From assembly GCF_036013525.1 (NCBI RefSeq), contig NZ_CP107853.1, positions 7,564,001-7,628,000 of the forward strand: a stretch of DNA of 64,000 nucleotides. The letters run 5' to 3'. Made by a program: the position numbers and the translations under genes. Shown piece after piece: positions 15,853-25,464 of this stretch. Source of the DNA: Nonomuraea sp. NBC_00507. GTDB lineage: Bacteria; Actinomycetota; Actinomycetes; Streptosporangiales; Streptosporangiaceae. How positions within the stretch are numbered: the stretch's first letter is position 1; every line of letters begins with the position of its first letter. The notes beneath the pieces were generated by a model. That model was given only the letters and a program-made list of their open reading frames with translations, did no database searches and was not told the DNA's origin.

Positions 15853-18600
15853 ATGTCACTGGTGGGCAGGGAGGTCGAGCAAGCGCGGATTCAACGCCTG
15901 CTGACAAATGCGCCCGACGAACGCAGCGGCGCGCTGGCGCTGCGGGGCGCAGCGGGCATCGGGAAATCGGTCCTTCTCGACCACGCTGTGTCGATCGCCG
16001 AAGTCGAGGGCAGCATGCACGTGGTCCGCGGAGCAGGGGTCGAGTCCGACTCCGAGCTGGCGTACGGCGGCCTGCACCAACTCTTGTTTCCTCACTTGGA
16101 TCGGTTGGACGCCCTCCCCGCTCCCCAGGCCAGGGCACTGCGTTGCGCCTTCGGCCTGTCAGAGGGAGACGAAGCCAACCGGTTCCTGATCTCCGCCGGA
16201 ACCCTGTCGTTGCTCGCCGATCTGGCCGAGAATGCCCCGCTGCTGTGCGTGGTCGATGACCTGCAATGGTTCGACCAGGGTTCCGTGGAGGCGCTGTTGT
16301 TCGCGGCCCGCCGCTTCGTGGCCGATCCGATCGCGGTGCTGTTTGCGGTGCGCGAGACGTCGGTGCCGTTCGACATCGCAGGCGTCGAGGTCGTGGATCT
16401 GTCCGGCCTCGCCGCGCCCGATGCCGCCCGACTGCTCGACGACCACGCACCGGAACTCATCGAACCGGTGCGGACCCGGGTCCTCGCAGAGTCCGGCGGC
16501 AATCCCCTGGCGATCATCGAACTCGGGTCGTCGCGGCTCGCGGCAAACGATGTCGACGAGTCCGACCCGGCCGAGCAGGTCGGCCCGCTGCCGGTGACCC
16601 GCCGCGTGCAGGAGGCATTCCGCCACCAGATCGTGGGGCTTCCCGGCCCCACCCAACGCGCGCTTCTGGTGGCGGCGGCCGACATGGCGGCGCCTCTGAC
16701 GACGCTCCTGCACGTGATCGAATCCCTCGGTGGCGCCGCTGGCGACCTGGCTCCCGCCGAACGGGACCGGCTGGTCTGGATCGACAGCCGGATCACGTTC
16801 CGCCACCCCTTGGTACGGGCAGCCGCCTACCAGGACGCGCCGCTGCACCGGCGGATCGAGGTACATCGCGCGTACGCCGAGGCGCTGCGCGCGGACGCCG
16901 ATGCCGACCGTCGGGCCTGGCACCTCGCTGCTGCCACCACCGCCCCCGACGAGGCTGTGGCCGCCGAACTGGAAGGCGCGGCGGAGCGGGCCTGGCACCG
17001 AGGCGGGGCGATGGCGATGTCCGCTGCCTACGACCGCGCCGGTCGACTCAGTGCCGACCGGGAGCTGAAGGCCCGGCGTATCGCTCGGGCCAGCCAGGCC
17101 GCGTTCGATGCCGGCAAGGCCGACCGCGCCGCCCGGCTGGCGGCCGAAGCGCTCTCGCTCACCACCGACCCCGGCATCCGGGCCGCGGCCATCTATACCC
17201 GTGGCGCCGTGGAGTACGAACGCACCTCGCCGCGGGCCGATGCGGAGCTGACGATCGAAGCCGCCGCGTTGGTGTGCGACACCGATCCGGAGCGCGCCGC
17301 GCTCACACTCTACGAGGCTGCGCACGCCTCCCGGCACGGAGCGGCGCACGACCTCCTGCAGCGTGCGGCGGATCTGATGCACGAGTTCACCCCGCCGGAG
17401 CACTGGGCACCCGTTGTCGCCGCCCTTCTCGGGTGGGCGGAGCTCTTCGCCGGACGCCCGGAGCTGGCCGTCGGCCCGATGCGCGATCTCCACACCGCCA
17501 CACGCGGCGGCGGGAACGACCTGATTCATCGCATCACGGCCGGGCTCGGCGGGCTCATGATCGCGGACGACGACAGCGTCATCGCCGGGACCGAGGACAT
17601 GCTGGCCGAAGTGCGGGCCAAGGGGGCGTTGGGGTGGGTCCCGTACACCCTGAACGTGCTCGCGGTGGCGCGGCTGTTCCGCGGCGAGTTCGCGGACGCC
17701 CGCGCGTGTGTGGCGGAAGGCGCATCCGTGAGCGACGAACTCGGGAACACGACCGAGAGCCTGGCACACTGGTCGGTGGAAGTGTGGTTACACGCCGTGT
17801 CGGGTGACGAGGCACGCTGTCGAGCTCTCGCCGAGGAGGTGCTCCCGCGAGCCCGAGCCCGGCACCGGGTCAATGCCGAGATCGCGGCCTGGGGTCTCGG
17901 CATGCTCGACCTTTCCGCCCGGCGGTTCGGGGAAGCACTCGACCGGCTCGAGCGAGTGTCCCGGGGACCTGCACGCCGCGACCTCCTGGTCCGGGCGGTG
18001 CCGGATCTGGTGGAAGCAGCCGTGCGCAGCGGCATGCCGGATCGCGCCCATGGACCACTGGCAGCGTTCCGCCACTGGGCTGAGTACGTCGATCGCCCGG
18101 TCGCCACCGGGCTCGTACGACGCTGCCGGGCCTTGCTGGCCGACGACGGCGACGCCGATGCGCTGTACGCCGATGCGCTGCGGCTCCACGAGCGGCACGG
18201 CGGCCCCTATGAGCGCGCCCGTACCCAGCTGGTCTACGGCGAGTGGCTGCGCCGCCGGCGCCGCCGTACCGAGGCCCGCGCCCATCTCGCGGCGGCGGTC
18301 TCCGCGTTCGAGCGCCTCGGCGCGGGGCTCTGGGCCGAGCGTGCGCGCGGCGAGCTGGCCGCCTTCGGCGAGCGGGGCGATGAGCCTCAGCGCAGCGGCC
18401 CGCTCACCCTGTTGACCCCGCAGGAACTGCAGGTCGTGCGGCTGGCCGCCACCGGTCACACGAACAAGGAGATCGCCGCACAGCTATTCCTCAGCCCACG
18501 GACCGTCGGCCACCACCTCTACAAGGCGTATCCGAAACTCGGCGTCACCGGTCGCGCCGAGCTGACTGACCTCGTCCAGCCCGCTGTTGGCGAGCCCTGA
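15853..18600 (+). CDS. LAL-type LuxR transcriptional activator (AAA + LuxR HTH)
   Basis: 915 residues. An N-terminal STAND/AAA ATPase has Walker A GAAGIGKS at 32-39 and Walker B LLCVVDDLQW at about 130-139. A long helical TPR-like middle follows, then a C-terminal LuxR-type helix-turn-helix (LTPQELQVVRLAATGHTNKEIAAQL...SPRTVGHHLYKAYPKLGV) at about 855-905. Large ATP-binding LuxR regulators activate nearby catabolic or secondary-metabolic genes after ligand binding. The start ATG has GGAG 7 bp upstream. Downstream lie two alpha/beta-hydrolases and a YCII protein, common company for this family. Nothing looks broken. Confidence 0.92.
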   Translation: MSLVGREVEQARIQRLLTNAPDERSGALALRGAAGIGKSVLLDHAVSIAEVEGSMHVVRGAGVESDSELAYGGLHQLLFPHLDRLDALPAPQARALRCAFGLSEGDEANRFLISAGTLSLLADLAENAPLLCVVDDLQWFDQGSVEALLFAARRFVADPIAVLFAVRETSVPFDIAGVEVVDLSGLAAPDAARLLDDHAPELIEPVRTRVLAESGGNPLAIIELGSSRLAANDVDESDPAEQVGPLPVTRRVQEAFRHQIVGLPGPTQRALLVAAADMAAPLTTLLHVIESLGGAAGDLAPAERDRLVWIDSRITFRHPLVRAAAYQDAPLHRRIEVHRAYAEALRADADADRRAWHLAAATTAPDEAVAAELEGAAERAWHRGGAMAMSAAYDRAGRLSADRELKARRIARASQAAFDAGKADRAARLAAEALSLTTDPGIRAAAIYTRGAVEYERTSPRADAELTIEAAALVCDTDPERAALTLYEAAHASRHGAAHDLLQRAADLMHEFTPPEHWAPVVAALLGWAELFAGRPELAVGPMRDLHTATRGGGNDLIHRITAGLGGLMIADDDSVIAGTEDMLAEVRAKGALGWVPYTLNVLAVARLFRGEFADARACVAEGASVSDELGNTTESLAHWSVEVWLHAVSGDEARCRALAEEVLPRARARHRVNAEIAAWGLGMLDLSARRFGEALDRLERVSRGPARRDLLVRAVPDLVEAAVRSGMPDRAHGPLAAFRHWAEYVDRPVATGLVRRCRALLADDGDADALYADALRLHERHGGPYERARTQLVYGEWLRRRRRRTEARAHLAAAVSAFERLGAGLWAERARGELAAFGERGDEPQRSGPLTLLTPQELQVVRLAATGHTNKEIAAQLFLSPRTVGHHLYKAYPKLGVTGRAELTDLVQPAVGEP

Positions 18601-19138
18601 TCGACCGGATGCGCATGTCGGGGAGCGTGGATGCAGTGGGTCAGACATGGCCCCATGGGGCCCAGCTCCTGTGGGCACCCGTTGATGGCCGTCATCCGCT
18701 GGAGGTTGTCGGCGAAGATCCCGAGTCCGACCCAGGTCCGTGCGCCTGCGTGATGGCGCAGGCGGGTGCGGCGCAGTCCGAACCCCCGTGTGAGGTGGCT
18801 GCTGCGGGCCTCGATGCCCCGCGCGCCAGCTGCGCAGGGGGGCGGAAGCATCGACTCTGCTCGTGTTGTCGGCGGGTCTTGCTCAGCGTGCCCCCGCGTT
18901 GCGGGCCCATGTGTCTGACGCCGAGGCCGGAAACACTTACCCCGGGGACTTCGTCAGGGGCACGTAGCTAGTGGCCGACGCCAGTCATCGGTTTCCCGGA
19001 CACCGGTAACGATGACCGATGCGTCGCTGGGGAGCCCCCGCCTAGCGTTTCCAGCGTTCGGACAGCGGTCGTCGGCCGCAACGCTCGAATTCGTCAGAAA
19101 CAACCATCGAGAGCAACGCCCACGACGAGGAGACGACA
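18601..19138. other. gene-poor interval with a transposase scrap
   Basis: 540 bp without an intact gene. It contains the transposase fragment listed at 18686-18818. Nothing else is recognisable before the YCII start. Confidence 0.5.
18686..18818 (-). pseudogene. transposase C-terminal scrap
   Basis: The minus strand reads RGIEARSSHLTRGFGLRRTR, then a GARTWVGLGIFADNL-like end. This resembles the C-terminal GREA-ISHLKR.YGL.RSRL.G..G.RTW..W..LAYN block of an IS4/ISNCY-type DDE transposase, including the position of the catalytic Glu. No other part of the element is visible. The family assignment is tentative. Confidence 0.45.
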
Positions 19139-19507
19139 ATGACGAAGTACTTTCTGAGCCTCCCCCACGACTCCGCCGAGGAGCCGACGATGGAGGGCAT
19201 GGACCCCGCGGAGCTGCTGGAGATAATGGCCGCGGTCGATGCGTTCAACACCTCCCTTCGGGAGGCGGGCGCGTTCGTGTCCGCTGGAGGCCTGCACCCG
19301 CCGTCGAACGCGACCACGGTGGACTACTCCGGTGATAGCCCCGTACTCACACCAGGCCCCTTCGTCGAGGCCGAGGAGTACCTCGGCGGCTTCTGGATCA
19401 TCGAGGCCGAAAACGACGACGTCGCGATCGAATGGACCAAGCAGGTCTCGCGGGCGCTGCGAAGCAGGATCGAGGTACGTGCCCTCCAGGAGGAACCCGC
19501 TGCCTGA
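19139..19507 (+). CDS. YCII/DGPF-domain protein
   Basis: 122 residues with a ferredoxin-like YCII fold. The DGPF-type motif is present as TPGPFVEAEEYLGGFWIIEAEN at about 65-86. These proteins often lie beside ECF sigma factors or VOC proteins in actinobacteria; their biochemical role is mostly unknown. The gene is preceded by GAGGAG. No sigma partner is adjacent here; the LAL regulator is the nearest regulator upstream. Confidence 0.85.
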   Translation: MTKYFLSLPHDSAEEPTMEGMDPAELLEIMAAVDAFNTSLREAGAFVSAGGLHPPSNATTVDYSGDSPVLTPGPFVEAEEYLGGFWIIEAENDDVAIEWTKQVSRALRSRIEVRALQEEPAA

Positions 19508-19689
19508 CGGTCTGGCCATCCGCCCGATGCCGCCCAAGCCCGGGCACGACTGCGGTACACCCTCCAGACCCACCACACCAGCGGGGCGGGGGTCGTCTTC
19601 GGCTCACGCGCATGGCTCATCACCGCTCACCGCACCGACAGCGGCCAACCCACCAGCACCCGACCCGCCACGACCAAGAGGAACGCACC

Positions 19690-20550
19690 ATGACCAAGCA
19701 AACAGTCACCATCGACGGGATAGACCTGTGCTACGAGGCGTTCGGCGACCCGGCCGATGCCACCGTGTTGTTGATCGCCGGCGGAGCACAGTCGATGATC
19801 TGGTGGGAAGAGGAGTTCTGTACCCGGCTCGCCGAGGCGGGTCGCCACGTCGTGCGTTACGACCACCGCGACACCGGCCAGTCGACCAGCTCACCGCCCG
19901 GGCGACCGTCGTACACCGGCCACGATATGGCCACCGACCCGCTGCGAATCCTGGACACCCTGGGAGTGAGCCGCGCACACCTGGTCGGGCTGTCGATGGG
20001 AGGCGCCATCGCCCAGCGCATCGCCCTCGAACACCCCGAACGGGTGATCACCTTGTGCCTGGCCTCAACCAGCCCTGCCGTCCCGGCCGAGCACGATCGT
20101 AAGCTCCCACCGCCGAGTCCACAGGTGATGGCCACGTTCACTGACCCCGGACCCGAGCCCGACTGGACCGACCGGGACGCAGTGGTGACCTATCGGGTCG
20201 AGGCTGAACGGCCGTACGCGGGAAGCCTCGGGTTCGACGAGCCGCTCACCCGACAGCTCGCCGCCCAGGAGGTCGATCGAACCCGGGACATGGCCGCCTC
20301 GATGACCAACTACCTCGTCCTCGACGACGACACCCCGACCGGCTCCCGGCTCGACCAGATCACCGCCCCCACCCTGGTCCTGCACGGCACCACCGACCCG
20401 ATGTTCCCCCTCGAGCATGGCCAAGCCCTCGCCGCCGAGATCCCCGGAGCGCAGCTGGTCCCCCTTCCCGGTGCCGGGCATCAACAACCGCCACGAGAAC
20501 TCTGGGACCTGGCCATCGCGGCAATCGTCGAGCACACCGAAGAAGGCTGA
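19690..20550 (+). CDS. alpha/beta-fold hydrolase
   Basis: 286 residues with the nucleophile elbow GLSMGG at about 99-104, the oxyanion region LLIAGGAQSMIWW near 27-39, an acidic residue in LHGTTDPMFP and the catalytic His in PGAGHQQPP near 270. The family is broad (esterases, lactonases, aclacinomycin methylesterase-like); AGGA-SMIWW...RYDHRDTGQS is typical of the RdmC/aclacinomycin-methylesterase-like branch. The ATG at 19690 follows AGAGGAACGCACC. It is probably co-transcribed with the second hydrolase at 20739. Upstream, 19508-19689 has no gene I recognise. Confidence 0.88.
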   Translation: MTKQTVTIDGIDLCYEAFGDPADATVLLIAGGAQSMIWWEEEFCTRLAEAGRHVVRYDHRDTGQSTSSPPGRPSYTGHDMATDPLRILDTLGVSRAHLVGLSMGGAIAQRIALEHPERVITLCLASTSPAVPAEHDRKLPPPSPQVMATFTDPGPEPDWTDRDAVVTYRVEAERPYAGSLGFDEPLTRQLAAQEVDRTRDMAASMTNYLVLDDDTPTGSRLDQITAPTLVLHGTTDPMFPLEHGQALAAEIPGAQLVPLPGAGHQQPPRELWDLAIAAIVEHTEEG

Positions 20551-20555
20551 AGCCC

Positions 20556-20699
20556 ATGTCCCTGATAGCAGGCGACGTGACGAGGTCCGGAGCCCTCCGC
20601 CCTGCACTGAACAACCCCTACCTGACCCAGTCCAGCGAGCCACAAGCCGGCGGCGTCGCCGACCTGGCATCGCCACAGGTGATGCATGGCCGGGAATAG
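20556..20699 (+). CDS. possible 47-residue ORF, unknown
   Basis: A short open frame starting 5 bp after the hydrolase stop (MSLIAGDVTRSG...). It has no recognisable motif and no strong ribosome site apart from sequence inside the previous stop region. It could be a chance frame in the 188-bp spacer between two hydrolase genes. Listed for completeness only. Confidence 0.15.
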   Translation: MSLIAGDVTRSGALRPALNNPYLTQSSEPQAGGVADLASPQVMHGRE

Positions 20700-20738
20700 C
20701 GTCTATCACCCTCACCGCAGCAAGAGAGGCAACGAGCC

Positions 20739-21449
20739 ATGAGTACATTCGCGCTCATCCACGGCGCCGGCGCCGGCGGAGGCTGGTATTGGCACCTCGT
20801 AGAAGCCGAACTCCGATCCCTCGGACACACCACTGTCGCCCCCACACTGTGGACCGGCGACGATACGGCGACCTTAGACGACTACGCCGACACCGTCGTC
20901 AACACCATCGACACACAGGATGAGCTCTTCGTTGTTGCACATTCGTTCGGCGGGTTCACCGCGCCCCTGGTCGCCGAACGTCTCCCCACCGCCGGACTCA
21001 TCTACGTCACCGCCATGATCCCCCGGCCCGGCGAACCGCCGGCCGACTGGTGGAGCAACACCGGACACCCGGAGGCTGTTCGAATCCAGGCCGCCAAAGA
21101 CGGTGGCCTTACCGGCTCCTCCGACCCATACGTTGGTTACTTCCACGACGTGCCCAAGCATCTGGCCGACCAGGTGTCGAGTAGGGAACCGCCCCCGCCC
21201 TCCAACTCCGCCTACTACGAGCCCTGGCCCCTCGACACCTATCCGACCACGCCAACGCGATACATCCTCTGCACCGAGGACCGGCTCTTCCCCGCAGCAT
21301 TCCAGCGCCAACTTGTACGTGAGCGACTCGGAATCACCCCCGACGAGATCGCGAGCGGCCACTGCCCCGCCCTCAGCCACCCCACAGAGCTCGCAGCAAT
21401 GCTCAACACGTTCACACCAGCCCGCAACGAAGCGTCCGGCATCGGCTGA
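20739..21449 (+). CDS. alpha/beta-hydrolase (salicylate esterase/EstC-like)
   Basis: 236 residues. It starts FALIHGAGAGGGWYWHLVEAEL, the standard oxyanion strand of the HNL/EstC-type hydrolases, with nucleophile motif AHSFGG at about 68-73 and a C-terminal catalytic His in ASGHCPALSHP near 206-216. It is small, cytoplasmic and without lid insertions. GAGAGG lies about 10 bp before the ATG. It follows another hydrolase in the same direction downstream of the LAL regulator. Confidence 0.87.
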   Translation: MSTFALIHGAGAGGGWYWHLVEAELRSLGHTTVAPTLWTGDDTATLDDYADTVVNTIDTQDELFVVAHSFGGFTAPLVAERLPTAGLIYVTAMIPRPGEPPADWWSNTGHPEAVRIQAAKDGGLTGSSDPYVGYFHDVPKHLADQVSSREPPPPSNSAYYEPWPLDTYPTTPTRYILCTEDRLFPAAFQRQLVRERLGITPDEIASGHCPALSHPTELAAMLNTFTPARNEASGIG

Positions 21450-21674
21450 CCATGTTTGCTCGGACCACGAACCCGGCGAGCGTGCTGCATCACACCCAGG
21501 GGACAGGTGCACTCACGCGGGCCGCACCTGCACGGTCACCGCCGTTACCGACGGAGTACCAAGCCGCAAACGCGGAGCAGATCCCTGACCGAGCACGGCC
21601 GTCCAATGCCGTGAACGCCTCGACCGAGCGAACAGCATCCGGGGCGCCGGCCTATGCCAAGAAGGAAGACCCAC

Positions 21675-22280
21675 ATGTCCACTGACGACACATGCCACCT
21701 TGATGGGCCGTTGTCTCGACACAACGTTCATGGCGGCGACCGGGACCGTGACAGCGGGTGTTCTTGCGTGCGGGTCGGCGAGCCCGGCAGACTCGGCTGC
21801 ACCCGCGCAGGGCCCGCCAGCAGAGTCGCGCTGAAGGTCAACGGCGTACTCGAGAGCATCGAGGTCGACCATCGCACCTCGCTGCTGGACCTGCTGCGTG
21901 AGCGGCTCGACCTCACCGGCACCAAGAAGGGGTGTGACGCGGGCGCCTGTGGTGCCTGCACGGTGCTGGTCAACGGCGACCGCGTCAACGCCTGCCTCAC
22001 CCTGGCGGTTCGACTGCAGGACGCCGAGATCACGACCGTGGAGGGCTTGGCCACGGCCGACGATGATCTCCATCCGCTGCAGCAGGCGTTCATCGACCAC
22101 GACGCCTTCCAGTGCGGGTTCTGTACGCCTGGGCAGATCATGTCCGGCATCGGCTGCATCGAGGAAGGGCACACCGGCTCCGCCGAGGAGATCCGCGAGT
22201 GGATGAGCGGCAACATCTGCCGCTGCGGCTGCTATGTGAATATCGTGCGCGCGGTCGAGCAGACCGCCCACGCGAGATGA
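21675..22280 (+). CDS. PaoA/YagT-type 2Fe-2S subunit of aldehyde oxidoreductase
   Basis: 201 residues. The ferredoxin-like cluster motif GCDAGACGACTVL is at about 83-95, and the C-terminal 2Fe-2S cluster is formed by CGFCTPGQ and CRCGCY. It transfers electrons from the molybdenum subunit to the FAD subunit. The first 55 residues have no similarity and are Arg/Gly/Cys-rich. In frame +1 the same DNA encodes a hydrophobic, Tat-like stretch (FMAATGTVTAGVLACGSASP, from the ATG at 21730), so a frameshift seems to have disconnected an export leader. The gene overlaps the next one by ATGA. Confidence 0.88.
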   Translation: MSTDDTCHLDGPLSRHNVHGGDRDRDSGCSCVRVGEPGRLGCTRAGPASRVALKVNGVLESIEVDHRTSLLDLLRERLDLTGTKKGCDAGACGACTVLVNGDRVNACLTLAVRLQDAEITTVEGLATADDDLHPLQQAFIDHDAFQCGFCTPGQIMSGIGCIEEGHTGSAEEIREWMSGNICRCGCYVNIVRAVEQTAHAR

Positions 22281-23272
22281 GGCCGGGCCCCATGTATCCC
22301 TTCTCCTTCACCAAAGTCTCCGACACCCAAGGCGCACTCGCGGCCGGCCGGCGCGGCGGCCGGTACATCGCCGGCGGCACCACCCTGGTCGACCTGATGC
22401 GCGAAACCGTCGAACGCCCCGAGACGCTGGTCGACATCAGCGCGCTGCCGCTGCGCGAGGTCACCGTCACCGAGCGCGGGGGCCTGCGCATCGGCGCGCT
22501 GGTGCGGATGGCCGAGGCCGCCGCCCACCCCAAGGTGCGCGCCCTCTACCCGGTCATCTCCCAGGCACTGGAACTGAGCGCGTCCGCCCAGTTGCGCAAC
22601 ATGGCCACCATCGGCGGCAACATCATGCAGCGCACCCGGTGCACGTACTTCCGCGACGTGACCGCGGCGTGCAACAAGCGAGAGCCTGGCTCCGGGTGCG
22701 CCGCGTTGCAAGGCTTCAACCGCACCCACGCGATCCTGGGCACCTCCGACCAGTGCGTGGCCACGCACCCCTCCGACGTCGCCGTGGCCTTCGCGGCGCT
22801 GGAGGCCAGAGTGCACCTGCTAGGCCCGGACGGGGCACGCAGCGTCGCCTTCGCGGACTTTCTGCTGCGGCCGGGCAGCACCCCGAACCGTGAACAGGCC
22901 CTCCGGCAGGGCGAGTTGATCACTTCGGTGGAGATCCCTGCCCATCCGCGTCCGCTGAAGTCGGGCTATCTCAAGGTCCGCGACCGGCAGTCCTATGAGT
23001 TCGCGCTCACCTCCGCGGCCGTCGCCCTGCACCTCCGCGGCGGCGTGATCCACGAGGCGAAGGTCGCCGCCGGAGGTGTGGGCACCGTGCCGTGGAGGCT
23101 GCCCGAAGTAGAGCGGCACCTCATCGGCGAACGCCCCTCGCCGGCGCTGTGGACACAGGCCGCGCAACAAGCTGCGCACGAAGCCCGCCCCCTGGAGCAC
23201 AACCGCTTCAAGATCGAGCTCCTCCAACGCACCGTCGAACGCCAGCTGCGCATCGTAGGAGGGACCCCGTGA
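22277..23272 (+). CDS. PaoB/YagS-type FAD subunit
   Basis: 331 residues from the ATG that overlaps the previous stop; an ATG five codons later (22292) is also possible. The FAD-binding PCMH motif is YIAGGTTLVDLM near 34-45, with NMATIGGNIMQRTRC following. Cys residues in RCTYFRD, ACNKREPGSGC and SDQCVATHPSD form the extra 4Fe-4S site that distinguishes PaoB/YagS-type subunits. The C-terminal CO dehydrogenase flavoprotein domain is complete. It sits in the canonical order 2Fe-2S, FAD, Mo subunit. Confidence 0.9.
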   Translation: MRPGPMYPFSFTKVSDTQGALAAGRRGGRYIAGGTTLVDLMRETVERPETLVDISALPLREVTVTERGGLRIGALVRMAEAAAHPKVRALYPVISQALELSASAQLRNMATIGGNIMQRTRCTYFRDVTAACNKREPGSGCAALQGFNRTHAILGTSDQCVATHPSDVAVAFAALEARVHLLGPDGARSVAFADFLLRPGSTPNREQALRQGELITSVEIPAHPRPLKSGYLKVRDRQSYEFALTSAAVALHLRGGVIHEAKVAAGGVGTVPWRLPEVERHLIGERPSPALWTQAAQQAAHEARPLEHNRFKIELLQRTVERQLRIVGGTP

Positions 23273-25464
23273 GTCCGCAACCGCAGGAAGCCGTCGGGGC
23301 GCCGCTCTCCCGGGTGGACGGCCGTCTGAAGGTCACCGGCAAGGCGCTGTACGCCGCCGACCACGCCGCCGACGCAGCCGTGCACGCGGTCGTCGTCGAC
23401 AGCAGCATCGGCCGGGGCCGCGTGACCGGCATCGACACCCGTGCGGCGCTGGCCCAGCCCGGCGTGCTGAAGGTGATCAGCCACCTCGACGCTCCGACGC
23501 TGCCCTACCAGCGCAACGCGCTCCCGCTCAACCCGCCGGGCGAGCGGCTGCATGTCTTCCAAGACGACACGGTGCGCTTCCGCGGGCAGCCGGTCGCCGT
23601 CGTGGTCGCCACCACACTGGAGGCCGCCCAGCACGCCGCCGGCCTGGTGACGGTGACCTACGACGCCCAGCAGCCCTCGACCGACATGACCGACGCGCCG
23701 GCCGGCGAGCCCGAGACCTACGCACGCGGCGACGCGGACAAAGCGCTGGACTGCGCCGCCGTACACATGGAGATGACCTACCGGACCGCCCGCAACCACC
23801 ACAACCCGATGGAGCCGCACGCCACCATCGCCCGCTGGGACGGAGACAAGCTGACCGTCTGGGACAAGACCCAGTGGGTGTTCGGCACGCAGACAGAACT
23901 CGCCACGGTGTTCGGCATGGCGGTGGAGTCGGTGCGCGTCATCTCGCCGTTCGTCGGCGGCGGGTTCGGCAGCGCGCTGCGGACCTGGCCGCACGTCATC
24001 ATCGCGGCCCTGGCCGCTCGCGAGACCAGGCGCCCGGTCAAACTCGCCCTGACACGCAGGCAGTTGTACTTCGGGACGGGCTTCAGGCCCGCCTACGAGT
24101 ACTCGGTGCGCCTGGGCAGCGACCGACGCGGGCGTCTGCGCGCGATGGTTCACGACGTGCGCGGCGAAACGTCGAGCTACGAGACGTTCATGGAGTCCGT
24201 CCTCACCCCCGGGCAGATGCTGTACAACATGCCCAACGTCCGCCAGGCACACCGGACGGTGCCACTGGACGTGAACACCCCGCTGTACATGCGCGGCCCC
24301 GGATACACCACCGCCTCCTACGTCATCGAGTCGGCGATGGACGAACTGGCCCACGAACTGGGCATCGACCCGATCGAGTTGCGGCTGCGCAACGAACCCG
24401 ACGCCGACGAGTCCAGCGGGCTGCCGTTCTCCACCCGCAAGCTGCGCGAATGCTACGCCGTCGGCGCCCGTGAGTTCGGCTGGAACCGGCGCGACCCCGA
24501 GCCGCGCGCCACCCGCGACGGCGACTGGCTGATCGGCACCGGCATGGCCGCCGGCCTCTACAACACCGCCCGCAACGACGCCCAGGCCTCGGTCAGGCTG
24601 AACGCCGACGGCACCGCCCTGGTCCAGTCCGCGGCCAGCGACATGGGCCCGGGCACCTACACCTCCCAGACCCAACTGGCCGCCGACGCCCTCGGCCTGA
24701 CCATGCGCAGCGTGACCTTCCGCCTCGGCGACTCCCTCATGCCACCGGCCCCGGCGCACGGCGGCTCCTGGACCATGGCCAGCGTCGGATCGGCCGTCCA
24801 GGACGGCTGCGACAAGCTGCGTCGGCAGGCCATCGAACTCGCCGTCGCCGATGAGAAATCGCCGCTGCACGGCGTCGACCCCGCCACCATAGTGGTCCAC
24901 GCAGGCCGGCTGCAGGTCAATGACAACCCCGCACGCGGCGAGACCTACCAGCAACTCCTGACCCGCAACAAACGCACCCATCTCCAAACACTCGGATCCT
25001 TCACCCGGCCCACCGGGCCGCAACGCTTCTCCCTGTACGCCTACAGCGCGACGTTCGCTGAAGTCGCTGTCGACGCCCGACTGGGTCTGGTGCGGGTGCG
25101 GCGGATGCTCGGCGTCTACGACGCGGGCCGCATCATCAACCCCAAACTCGCCGACAGCCAAGCCCAGGGCGGCATGGTCGGCGGTATCGGCCAGGCCCTG
25201 CTGGAGCACACGGTCACCGACCACCGCGACGGCCGCATCGTCAACGCCAACCTCGCCGACTACCTCGTCCCTGTCAACGCCGACATCCCCAGCCTGCGGG
25301 CGATCTACCTCGACGGCGACGACCGCAAGGCCGATCCCATCGGCGTCAAAGGCCTGGGAGAGCTCGTGCAGATCGGCGTGGCGCCCGCCATCGCCAACGC
25401 GGTCTTCCACGCCACCGGCCGCCGCGTCCGCGAACTGCCCATTACCGCCGAGGCCCTGCTCTGA
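23269..25464 (+). CDS. PaoC/YagR-type molybdenum-cofactor subunit
   Basis: 731 residues starting at the GTG that overlaps the previous stop (GTGA). The aldehyde oxidase/xanthine dehydrogenase a/b hammerhead domain is at about 20-140, followed by the Mo-binding domain with FVGGGFGSALR near 226-236, MRGPGYTTASYVIESAMDELA near 341-361 and the C-terminal KGLGELV whose Glu is the catalytic base. All key motifs are present. The three-gene operon should oxidise aromatic or other aldehydes using molybdopterin cytosine dinucleotide. No PaoD/XdhC-type maturation gene is visible nearby, so insertion must rely on a gene elsewhere. Confidence 0.92.
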   Translation: MSPQPQEAVGAPLSRVDGRLKVTGKALYAADHAADAAVHAVVVDSSIGRGRVTGIDTRAALAQPGVLKVISHLDAPTLPYQRNALPLNPPGERLHVFQDDTVRFRGQPVAVVVATTLEAAQHAAGLVTVTYDAQQPSTDMTDAPAGEPETYARGDADKALDCAAVHMEMTYRTARNHHNPMEPHATIARWDGDKLTVWDKTQWVFGTQTELATVFGMAVESVRVISPFVGGGFGSALRTWPHVIIAALAARETRRPVKLALTRRQLYFGTGFRPAYEYSVRLGSDRRGRLRAMVHDVRGETSSYETFMESVLTPGQMLYNMPNVRQAHRTVPLDVNTPLYMRGPGYTTASYVIESAMDELAHELGIDPIELRLRNEPDADESSGLPFSTRKLRECYAVGAREFGWNRRDPEPRATRDGDWLIGTGMAAGLYNTARNDAQASVRLNADGTALVQSAASDMGPGTYTSQTQLAADALGLTMRSVTFRLGDSLMPPAPAHGGSWTMASVGSAVQDGCDKLRRQAIELAVADEKSPLHGVDPATIVVHAGRLQVNDNPARGETYQQLLTRNKRTHLQTLGSFTRPTGPQRFSLYAYSATFAEVAVDARLGLVRVRRMLGVYDAGRIINPKLADSQAQGGMVGGIGQALLEHTVTDHRDGRIVNANLADYLVPVNADIPSLRAIYLDGDDRKADPIGVKGLGELVQIGVAPAIANAVFHATGRRVRELPITAEALL

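Noticed and set aside
16159..17769. Large minus-strand frame inside the LAL regulator
   Set aside because: It is a mirror of the regulator's coding bias; the plus-strand protein has all expected motifs.
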